Below are positions 17,062 through 24,194 of a stretch of 46,848 bases of DNA, piece after piece; position 1 is the stretch's first letter, and the number at the start of each line of letters is the position of its first letter. The notes beneath the pieces were generated by a model. It made no database searches. It saw only the letters and a program-made list of their open reading frames with translations, and was not told where the DNA came from. A program made the position numbers and the translations under genes. Source of the stretch: JAITWN01 sp034002745 (GTDB taxonomy: Bacteria; Pseudomonadota; Gammaproteobacteria; SZUA-140); NCBI GenBank assembly GCA_034002745.1, contig JAVEZY010000019.1, positions 1 to 46,848 of the forward strand, read 5' to 3'.

Positions 17062-17718
17062 TCAGTCGACCGGAAGCCGTCCGAGTCGCTGCACGGCCAG
17101 CACGGCCTGAATCCGGTTGGCCACGCCGAGCACCTTGAGCACCGCGGTGACATGCACCTTGATGGTGTTCTCGGAAATATGGAGTTCGCGGGAGATGTCC
17201 TTGTTGGTCTTTCCTTCGATCATCAACATGAAGACCTGGCGTTGGCGATGCGTGAGCTGGCGCAGGACATCCGCCCCGCTGCCATCCTGCGGGGGGACGG
17301 CGCGTCCCGGCGGCCATCCGCTCGGCGGACCGGTTTCAGGCGCGACGTATTCACCGGCAAGCACCTGCTTGAGTGTCGTAACCATGGTTTCCGCGCAGGT
17401 GTTCTTGCTCAGAAACCCGGTGACACCGTTTGCGAGCAGACGGCGAACCAACAGCGGATCGTCCGCAGCCGAAAGCATGACGATCGGAACGTGAGGCGAG
17501 TGCGCGATCAACCAGGCGACGAGGTCATCACCGTCGGTTTCCGGCATGTAGTAATCGAGAAGAATCAGGTCGATGTCGGGCTGAGTCGCCGCCGCGATGA
17601 CGACTTCGTCGCCATTGGCAGCCTCGACGATACTCGCCTCGGTAAATGCCCCTTCCAGAGCGTACCTGAGTCCTTCCCTGATGAGACAATGATCATCAGC
17701 AACAAGGAACTTCAACAC
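17062..17718 (-). CDS. NarL/LuxR-family response regulator
   Basis: The 218-residue regulator has an N-terminal receiver (ADDHCLIREGL, phospho-Asp in LILLDYYMPETDG, Lys in LSKNTCAETM) and a C-terminal LuxR helix-turn-helix (LTHRQRQVFMLMIEGKTNKDISRELHIS, then NTIKVHV). The GTG start at 17718 is used because the recognisable receiver begins there and gggagg lies just upstream; the frame could extend to 17790, but that part is unlike the family. It is the first gene of a minus-strand unit with the hybrid kinase and is probably its phosphorylation target. Confidence 0.92.
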   Translation of the reverse strand: MLKFLVADDHCLIREGLRYALEGAFTEASIVEAANGDEVVIAAATQPDIDLILLDYYMPETDGDDLVAWLIAHSPHVPIVMLSAADDPLLVRRLLANGVTGFLSKNTCAETMVTTLKQVLAGEYVAPETGPPSGWPPGRAVPPQDGSGADVLRQLTHRQRQVFMLMIEGKTNKDISRELHISENTIKVHVTAVLKVLGVANRIQAVLAVQRLGRLPVD

Positions 17719-18457
17719 GCCTCCCGCGCTTTCCTGTGGTTCTTGTTTTTGTTCCTGGTCCGGCCTCCCTGCTGGACATCGCGCGGCCATCCCCTTCGGG
17801 GGGCACGCCGACGGAAGTATTCTCCCTCATTCCGTCCGGTTTAGTAATAACACGAGCGTACTAGAAATCCTATCGGACAGTGGGGGAAATGACGCATTTG
17901 CCATCGGCAGCCGGCTGATGCCCGGATTCGGTGCAGATATAAATCCGAGGGAACACCAAAGCCTGGGGCGACACTTTAACGTACATTCAAAGACCAGCGA
18001 GCACGATGACGCCAGTCGTCCACGATCCATTGAGCTGCTCGCGATCGGAAGCGGAAGGATTCTTCGACGCTGCTGATCGGGTAGCCGTTGCACGAGTCGC
18101 TCATCGCCGATGGTGCGCTATCAGCACCAAAATGATGGTCAAGTTCATGGGCAGTGAAGCCTGCATGACCAACCCCGGCAGCACAAAGGGTTGCCATTTG
18201 AGAGGCGGGAACGGTATGGCGCAATGGGTCCCGTTCCGTGGCGTCTGTCGATATTGTATTTAACATAATATACATTATACGCAGCTACGGGTTCGGACGC
18301 GGACGCAGCACCGGCGCCGGGCTCTTCGCCTTCCTCCTTTGTCGTTCCTCTGTCCGGTCTTTACCATCATTTACACTCCGCTGACCCCAACTGACATTGA
18401 CGTTGCACACACTGGGAACTGTCGGGCACAAGGCCCTTCGTTTCAGGAGAATCAGGA
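17719..18457. other. 739-bp gap without a convincing gene
   Basis: Short open frames exist here on both strands, but none has a believable protein or ribosome site. The gap must hold the promoters of the regulator (minus) and of the Spy-like gene (plus). An AT-rich island at about 18244-18281 contains TGTAT and ATACA arms in inverted orientation, a possible operator. I see no RNA gene that I recognise. Confidence 0.5.
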
Positions 18458-19027
18458 ATGACCAAGTCACGGATCATTACGGCGGCAGTACTTGCTTCGG
18501 GACTGTTCGCAGTGAGCACGGCTGGCCTGGCGGCTCAGCACGCGGCGCATGGTGTCACGCACGCGGTGCATGTCAGCAGCGGGAGCGACGAATCCGGTCA
18601 TCAGGCCAGGATCGGCCATGGAAAGGATTACGGCGACCGTCACTTCGATTCGGTGATGAAGCGACTCGACTTCACCCCGGAACAGCGCGAGCAGGTACGC
18701 GAGATCGTCCGCCAGGATGCGGATGAGCGGCAGGCCAGGTTCGAGGAACTGCGCCAGGTACAGCGGGAACTGCATCGCGGCTCTTACGGACCCGGCTTCG
18801 ATCCGTCACGCATCGGAGAACTGGCGCAGCGCCAGGGTGCGCTCATGGCCGAATTGCACGTGATGCGCGCCGAGCGGATGAACGTGATCTACCAGGAGGT
18901 GCTGACCGATGCGCAGCGCGCGAAGCTGGATGAATGGCGCGCCAGCGGCATGGAGCGCAAGCACCACGAGCACGGATACGGTCACCGGCACGGCAAGGAC
19001 CGCACCGACCGCCCGGATCGCAGTTGA
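18458..19027 (+). CDS. Spy/CpxP-like periplasmic metal-stress protein
   Basis: The 189-residue protein has a signal peptide (about residues 1-26, ending at LAAQ). The mature part is a mostly helical, charged protein with two LTxxQ-type motifs: LDFTPEQREQV (about residue 70) and VLTDAQRAKLDEW (about residue 150). These define the Spy/CpxP family of periplasmic chaperones and metal sensors. Both ends are His-rich (HAAHGVTHAVH and HHEHGYGHRH), which suggests metal binding. It converges with a TonB-dependent copper receptor, so a role in copper handling or stress is a reasonable inference. Confidence 0.82.
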   Translation: MTKSRIITAAVLASGLFAVSTAGLAAQHAAHGVTHAVHVSSGSDESGHQARIGHGKDYGDRHFDSVMKRLDFTPEQREQVREIVRQDADERQARFEELRQVQRELHRGSYGPGFDPSRIGELAQRQGALMAELHVMRAERMNVIYQEVLTDAQRAKLDEWRASGMERKHHEHGYGHRHGKDRTDRPDRS

Positions 19028-19033
19028 TCGTAG

Positions 19034-19085
19034 GGAATCCGGGGACGACCACGTCTTCAACCCGACGTGGTCTGCCCCCGGTTCC
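19034..19085. terminator. Long hairpin between convergent genes
   Basis: Arms ggaatccgggg and ccccggttcc enclose a second perfect stem, accacgtc/gacgtggt, giving a long extended hairpin between the stops of the Spy-like gene (+) and the copper receptor gene (-). T-runs are weak on both sides. Its symmetric position suggests a bidirectional terminator or transcript-end stabiliser. Confidence 0.6.
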
Positions 19086-19088
19086 TTG

Positions 19089-21137
19089 TCAGTACGTCAG
19101 GTTCAGCTTCAACCAGGCGCTGCGGCCGGGTTCGTTGATGCGCACCGGATCGGCGGGAAAACCGAAGTCGGCACTGCCCGCAAGGTTCAGATGCTCCGAG
19201 TACGCACGATCGAACACGTTGTCCACGCCGGCGCTGACCTGCCAGTGTTCGTCGATGCGATAGGCGCCGTTGAAGGACAGCACCGCGAATCCCGAGGACT
19301 CGCTGATATCGCGCCCGACGATGTTGCCCTGATCGAGCGCGACCCGATGCTGCCCGTCGACCATCCGCAGCAGTGAAGCCGCCGACCAGCGCCCGTTGTC
19401 ATAGCGCAGCGTCAGACGCCCTTCGAGTGGCGGGATCTGCGGCATCGCTGTGCCGGCGTCGCGGTTCTTGCCCCGGGCATATGCCAGCGATGCCGACATG
19501 TTCCAGTGATCGAACGGCCGGTATTCGACTCCTGCTTCCCCTCCCCTGATGTCCGCCGATACTCCGGCGACGCTGGAATCCATCCCCATCATGCCGCCAT
19601 CCATATACGAGAAAAGGATGTAGTCCTCGATGCGGCCGGCATATGCCGAGACCCACAGCTCGATCTGCTCGACGCTGTATTGCGCGCCGATGTCGATCTG
19701 TGTGGTTTTCTCCGGTTCGACGGCCGAGAACGCGTTGACCGATCCGGCCGGTCCGGCGTCGGGAGAAAAGAGCTCCCAGTAATCCGGCATGCGCTCGGTG
19801 TGACCGATCCCCGCATACCAGCTCAGCGCCGAACGATCCCGTTCGTAGCGCAGGAAGCCGCTCGGCAGCGTTTCCTTCCGCGTCTCGCCCGCGCTCGGAT
19901 TCGGCATCGGCATCGACATCATATCGTCGATCATCTGCCGTTCATCCGTCACCCGCGCCCAGTCGCTGCGCAGGCCGCCGACCAGTCTGCGCTCATGGCT
20001 GATATGCCAGGTGAGCTCACCGAACAGACCCACGTTGGCGAACTCGGCATCGGTCGTCCATGGCAGCGTACGGTAGACATTGCGTCCCATCGCATTGCGC
20101 TCGCGGTGGCGGCTGTCCTGGGCGTCGATGCCGGCGGTCCAGGCGAAATCCGCCGCTTCCCAGCTCGCCGCCACCCGGCCGCCGATGGTGCGCCGGTCGA
20201 CGTTCGATGCCATCGGCATCGGCATCGAGCTCATGGGATTGGGCTCGCGCAGCGTGTAGTTGTCCATCAAATGATCGACATAGTTGAAATAGGCGTTGGC
20301 CGTGATCTCCTTCATGGCGCCATCCAGATTCTTCTTCTCGAAGCGCAGGCCCAGGCTGGTGCGTTCGAACTGCGCGCCGTCCATGCCACGTCCGCCATAG
20401 CGCGCCTCGCCATCGCCGCCGCCCGCCGAGAACTCGAGCAGGGTATCCGCATCCGGCGTCCAGCCGAGCGCCGCGTCAGCGTTCCATTTCTGCCATAGCG
20501 ACGGAACCACATCGCCGTTGCCATCCTTGTAGTCTTCGGCCTCGGAACGGTTTGCGCTCAGGCGTGCATACCCGCTCGGCACGCCGGCGATGACATCGAC
20601 CATCTGGTCGTTGCGGCCGAAGGATCCGCCGAGGACACTGGCGTTGACGCGCAGACCCGCGCTGTCGAAGTGCTCGGTGTCGCGCTCGAAGCGGACGGTT
20701 CCCGCCGATGCACCGGGACCCCACAGCACTGTCTGTGGTCCCTTGATCACGGTCAGACGGTCATAGGTCTCGGGAGCGACATAGGACAACGGGTTGTCCA
20801 TGCGCGCGGGACATGCGCCCGGCATGTTGCCGTCGTTGGTCAGAAGATTGAGCCGTGAACCGAACATGCCGCGCAGGACCGGATCGCCGTTGCTGCCGCC
20901 ATTGCGGATGGCGCTGAAACCCGGAATGGTTTTCAGGTAGTCGGCACCGTCACTCGCGGGAATGGGCTGGCGCGGCAGCCTGGGATCGGTGGTGAAGGTC
21001 AGCGCCGATTGCGGCCCGACACCGGTGATGACCATGGTTTCCAGCGGCGAGAACGCCGCTTCATCGGCCTGTACACCCGCCCCCGCAAGGCACATGCCTG
21101 CCAGCGCCACTGCAGTGGCGATTTTTCTTCTCTGCAT
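19089..21137 (-). CDS. TonB-dependent copper receptor (OprC/NosA family)
   Basis: The 682-residue outer-membrane receptor has a signal peptide (MQRRKIATAVALAGM, cleaved near VQA/DEA). The plug domain contains DYLKTIPGFSAIRNGGSNGDP and YDRLTVIKGPQTVLWGPGASAGTV, and a 22-strand barrel ends in a terminal LKLNLTY. The plug sequences with NGGSNGDPVLRGMFGSRLN are characteristic of the OprC/NosA copper receptors. Extracellular loops are rich in Met: PMSSMPMPMASN, MMSMPMPNPS and MDGGMMGMD, fitting Cu binding. The start 21137 follows ggagagaagagggg; the longer frame to 21404 has no signal peptide and is rejected. Confidence 0.9.
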   Translation of the reverse strand: MQRRKIATAVALAGMCLAGAGVQADEAAFSPLETMVITGVGPQSALTFTTDPRLPRQPIPASDGADYLKTIPGFSAIRNGGSNGDPVLRGMFGSRLNLLTNDGNMPGACPARMDNPLSYVAPETYDRLTVIKGPQTVLWGPGASAGTVRFERDTEHFDSAGLRVNASVLGGSFGRNDQMVDVIAGVPSGYARLSANRSEAEDYKDGNGDVVPSLWQKWNADAALGWTPDADTLLEFSAGGGDGEARYGGRGMDGAQFERTSLGLRFEKKNLDGAMKEITANAYFNYVDHLMDNYTLREPNPMSSMPMPMASNVDRRTIGGRVAASWEAADFAWTAGIDAQDSRHRERNAMGRNVYRTLPWTTDAEFANVGLFGELTWHISHERRLVGGLRSDWARVTDERQMIDDMMSMPMPNPSAGETRKETLPSGFLRYERDRSALSWYAGIGHTERMPDYWELFSPDAGPAGSVNAFSAVEPEKTTQIDIGAQYSVEQIELWVSAYAGRIEDYILFSYMDGGMMGMDSSVAGVSADIRGGEAGVEYRPFDHWNMSASLAYARGKNRDAGTAMPQIPPLEGRLTLRYDNGRWSAASLLRMVDGQHRVALDQGNIVGRDISESSGFAVLSFNGAYRIDEHWQVSAGVDNVFDRAYSEHLNLAGSADFGFPADPVRINEPGRSAWLKLNLTY

Positions 21138-21391
21138 CCCCTCTTCTCTCCCCGATGGTGCTGATAATTCCAGCATTGTAGGTAAGGCCGAGGCGCAGCG
21201 GATGTGACCAAATGTCGCAGAGCATGTTCGCCAAGTCGTGGCCGAACGGGACAATTCTTGCGCTGCAGCGGCGGGGACCGTGGCTTGATAAGGACTGTTA
21301 CGGATGGTCGGGCGGCGGATGCCGGGTACAATCCGGAGACATAGCAAGACATCCGGCCCGCGCTGCGGGCAAGGATGCGAAGGGGGGATGC

Positions 21392-22492
21392 ATGCTGATG
21401 GCACGATTTACTTTGGCGGCGGCGGCGTGTATGGCGCTGCTTCCGGCTGTGACCTCGGCTCAGGCCGTTCCCGAAAGCGCGGTACCCCTTCCCCCCGGCG
21501 CCGAATCCCCCTCCGGCCCCGGGCCGGAACCCGTAGGCGAAGCGCCCCCTGAAGACAATTCCGGCCCGGATGTCGCATCTGTCCTGGATGAGCGCGGCCT
21601 GCTGACGCCACGCGGCGAATGGGTCATCGAGCCTTCCGTGCAATACAATCAGGTCTCGTCGCTCACCGTCGCGATCGATGGCTTCACGCTGATCCCCGCG
21701 CTCGCAGTCGGTCTGATCGATGTCAGCGAAGTACAGCGCGATACGGTCACCGCGGCACTCTCCTTTCGTGTCGGCCTGACCCGGCGCCTGGAACTGGGGG
21801 TCCGCGTGCCCTATGTCTGGCGTCACGAATCTCTTCGCGGGCGCGAGGTGCTGGTCGGCAGCGACCTCGACCGGATCGCTTCCTCCAACGGCGAAGGGCT
21901 CGGTGACGTCGAGCTTGGCCTGTACTACCAGTTCAATCGCACAGTCACCGGAAAGCCGTTCTTCATCGGCAATCTGCGCGCCAAGAGTCGCACGGGCACC
22001 GCACCCTACGAAGTGGAGAGCCGGCAGATCCGCAGCGAAGACGGTACCATCCTGGGCGAGATTCTCACCGAACAGCCGACCGGCAGCGGCTTCTGGTCGG
22101 TGCAGCCCAGCCTGACGATGATCTATCCGACCGATCCGGCGGTAATCTTCACCAACATCAGCTATCTCGCGAATCTGAAACGCGACATCGGCCGCGGCCG
22201 GGGCTGGATCGATCCGGGCGATGCCGTCGGTCTGAGCTTCGGCATGGGAATCGCCCTCAACGATCGCACCGCCACCAGCTTCGGCTACGATCACAATGTG
22301 GCATTCAGGACCCGCCGGGAATTCGATTCCGGAACCGAGCCGGTGTTCGACCGCTTCCATATCGGCACACTGCTCTGGGGCCTGTCACACCGCCTGTCGG
22401 CAAGAACCACCATCAATGTTTCCACAGGCATCGGCGTGACAGAGAGCGCCCCGGATATTCAGCTGTCGGTGCGACTTCCGGTGAGGTTCTGA
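21392..22492 (+). CDS. Outer-membrane beta-barrel protein, possible FapF-like exporter
   Basis: The 366-residue protein starts with a signal peptide (MLMARFTLAAAACMALLPAV, cleaved near AQA). A Pro/Glu-rich linker follows (about residues 27-65), then SVLDERGLLTPRGEWVIEPS and alternating amphipathic strands up to a terminal Phe (LSVRLPVRF), the usual beta-barrel end. Databases often label relatives 'transporter' or wrongly 'acetate kinase'. FapF, the Pseudomonas amyloid exporter, is also an N-extended barrel, and a C39-like peptidase and repeat protein lie next door, so export of those proteins is a reasonable inference. The start ATG 21392 has agggggg just upstream. It converges with the secreted-protein operon, 69 bp between stops. 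Confidence 0.72.
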   Translation: MLMARFTLAAAACMALLPAVTSAQAVPESAVPLPPGAESPSGPGPEPVGEAPPEDNSGPDVASVLDERGLLTPRGEWVIEPSVQYNQVSSLTVAIDGFTLIPALAVGLIDVSEVQRDTVTAALSFRVGLTRRLELGVRVPYVWRHESLRGREVLVGSDLDRIASSNGEGLGDVELGLYYQFNRTVTGKPFFIGNLRAKSRTGTAPYEVESRQIRSEDGTILGEILTEQPTGSGFWSVQPSLTMIYPTDPAVIFTNISYLANLKRDIGRGRGWIDPGDAVGLSFGMGIALNDRTATSFGYDHNVAFRTRREFDSGTEPVFDRFHIGTLLWGLSHRLSARTTINVSTGIGVTESAPDIQLSVRLPVRF

Positions 22493-22561
22493 ACCGTCAG
22501 GGAAACGGGGGGAGAACCGGCGGATCCGATCGTGCTTGCTTGATCCTGCCTGTGGCGCCAC

Positions 22562-23056
22562 TCACATGGACGGCAGACCGTCCAGCCTCCCGGCCTCGAT
22601 CAGCCGCAGCATCGGCATGCTGTCGAGCACTCCCGCACCCGTGAACCCGATGTTGAGCACTGTGACCTGGCCTATGCGCACGTTGTCCAGGCTGTTCTGC
22701 AGGACGCTGATGATTCCGCTCGCCGCGAATTCGCTCAGCATCGTGCCCTCGGCATCACTGCGCAGCAGGATTCCGGTCGGCATCGTGTCGAATCCGCATC
22801 CCGGGCAGGGGTCTCCAGCCACGCGATGATGCATTACTTCTCCGTCGACGACGGTGAGCTGCTCCAGTCCGAATGACAGCTCCACTCCGTTGCGGTTGAT
22901 CCAGCCGCCCCGCTGTTCCGCGAGTTCCGCGTCGCTTGCGCGCAGATGGTCGATGCTGTTCACATCCAGCGCATGGGTCGGACTTGCGACGACCATCATC
23001 ACCGCAAGGACCATCAGCAACTGGACTCCTGCCTGGCTTCGTGTCATGAGGTTCAC
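22562..23056 (-). CDS. Secreted 164-aa protein of the amyloid-like locus
   Basis: This protein has an N-terminal signal peptide (about residues 10-29, ending THA/LDV) and no known enzymatic motif. After it come AELAEQRGGWINRNGVELSFGLEQL and a Cys pair, DPCPGCGFD. The C-terminal half contains SGIISVLQNSLDNVRIGQV, which matches a motif in the two other secreted proteins of the locus. The GTG start (23056) overlaps the stop of the C39-like gene by 4 bp; an ATG three codons later is an alternative. It may be a nucleator, minor subunit or periplasmic helper. I do not know its function. Confidence 0.78.
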   Translation of the reverse strand: MNLMTRSQAGVQLLMVLAVMMVVASPTHALDVNSIDHLRASDAELAEQRGGWINRNGVELSFGLEQLTVVDGEVMHHRVAGDPCPGCGFDTMPTGILLRSDAEGTMLSEFAASGIISVLQNSLDNVRIGQVTVLNIGFTGAGVLDSMPMLRLIEAGRLDGLPSM

Positions 23057-23760
23057 CAGTCTGAACTTCGCGGCAAGGCAAGGGTAAAGCTTGCCACCGA
23101 ATCTCGCAGCAGCCCGGCCTCAAATGGCGCCTGCGCCACCGCTGTCCAGTCCCGCCCGTCACTGAAGCTCGCGTGCCCGATATCTGCGCGGTCGCGAAGC
23201 AGGAACAGAATGTCATTACTCCGCAGTGACTCGAACTCGCGTCTCGAATACTTCGTCAGGCCGAGCGCGGGATCGCCGACCAGTACCTGCTTGTCCTTGA
23301 CCCCCTTGATCAGCACGAAGTGGCGGTAGCCCTTGGTTTCGATCAGGGCGATCGCCGGAATGCCAAGCTCCTCGAGCATTTCCAGCGAGAGACGATAGCC
23401 ATCCCCGTGCATCCCGAGGCCGGACAGATAATGCTTCATGTCCAGCATCGAGAAACCCAGCCGGCGGATACGCTCCTGGTCGCCGGCAGCATACATGCTT
23501 TCGAATGCTTCGCTTTCGGTGGTCGCGATGTCGTAGTGATGCGTGAGCAGGGTAGCAATCACGGCCGATCCGCAGCTGAAGTCGTACTGCTGCCGCACCA
23601 CCCCCCGGAAACGCAACTCCTGCATGCTGCTTACCGCCACCTGGATACCGCCGAAGGTTCCCGGAACGGTGACCATGCCTGCCGCCTGAGCCCGCATGCC
23701 CGGCAATGAGAGCATCGCGAGACACAAGACTGTCACGGCGCGATTTTCTCGGGTCCTCAT
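23053..23760 (-). CDS. C39-like cysteine peptidase (FapD-like), secreted
   Basis: The 235-residue protein has a signal peptide (about residues 1-26) and one papain-like C39 domain. The catalytic Cys is in QQYDFSCGSAVIATLL (about residue 61), the His in GYRHFVLIKG (about 145) and the Asp in LVGDPALGLTKYS (about 161), so the triad is intact. In bacteriocin ABC exporters this fold cuts double-Gly leaders. As a free periplasmic protein beside a barrel exporter it resembles FapD of Pseudomonas Fap amyloid operons. It overlaps the upstream gene by one base (TGATG) and the downstream gene by four, so the three are translationally coupled. Confidence 0.88.
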   Translation of the reverse strand: MRTRENRAVTVLCLAMLSLPGMRAQAAGMVTVPGTFGGIQVAVSSMQELRFRGVVRQQYDFSCGSAVIATLLTHHYDIATTESEAFESMYAAGDQERIRRLGFSMLDMKHYLSGLGMHGDGYRLSLEMLEELGIPAIALIETKGYRHFVLIKGVKDKQVLVGDPALGLTKYSRREFESLRSNDILFLLRDRADIGHASFSDGRDWTAVAQAPFEAGLLRDSVASFTLALPRSSDW

Positions 23761-24125
23761 CAGGGCGCGACAGTGACGTTGACTATCAAAGATTCCTGGA
23801 TGACCACGTTATGCCCGCTGTTCTGGATCACGGTGGCGATTCCGCGGGCATTGTCCAGGGCGCCCGCGCCGAGCACATTGCTCCCGCTATGCCCTCCGAC
23901 AACGACGTTGTCATGCAGGACGGCATGTTCGGTGATGCGGCCCAGTTGGCCGACCTGCAGGGCGCCGGTATTCTCCCGCGCTCGCAGATCCTCCAGCACG
24001 CCCTCGCCTACTGGCTCCGGCAGCAGCCCGAGATCGGCGGCCGCCACCGCTGCGTTTCCGGAAATCATCACTCCGGCCAGCGGAATAAGCACTGCCGCAA
24101 CTCTGCGAATCGAACAGGTAGCCAC
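23760..24125 (-). CDS. Small secreted protein (121 aa) with GIATVIQN motif
   Basis: The GTG start at 24125 follows gaggaggg at good spacing. The protein has a signal peptide (about residues 8-30) and a mature part of about 90 residues rich in Gly, Asn and Val: NTGALQVGQLGRI, VVGGHSGSNVLGAGALDNA, then GIATVIQNSGHNVVIQES near the end. The last segment aligns with the C terminus of the repeat protein and with the 164-residue protein. The small size, lack of aromatics and Asn/Gln-rich motif fit a minor subunit or nucleator of a fibre, but this is inference. It lies after the terminator that follows the repeat gene. Confidence 0.78.
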   Translation of the reverse strand: MATCSIRRVAAVLIPLAGVMISGNAAVAAADLGLLPEPVGEGVLEDLRARENTGALQVGQLGRITEHAVLHDNVVVGGHSGSNVLGAGALDNARGIATVIQNSGHNVVIQESLIVNVTVAP

Positions 24126-24148
24126 ACTCGCCCTCCTCTGGCCTCAGC

Positions 24149-24180
24149 AAAAAAGGTGGGTGGCGGAGGATCCGCCACCC
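24149..24180 (-). terminator. Intrinsic terminator after the repeat-protein gene
   Basis: Read on the minus strand, a perfect 10-bp stem GGGTGGCGGA/TCCGCCACCC with a 3-nt loop is followed by ACC and a run of six T. It starts 14 bp after the stop of the repeat-protein gene and ends about 24 bp before the next start in the same direction. Partial read-through would give much more repeat protein than downstream accessory proteins. Confidence 0.85.
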
Positions 24181-24194
24181 ATCCGAGTCGTCTG

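Noticed and set aside
17827..18275. Two minus-strand frames (88 and 99 codons) in the gap before the Spy-like gene
   Set aside because: No ribosome site, no domain, they overlap each other, and composition looks non-coding.
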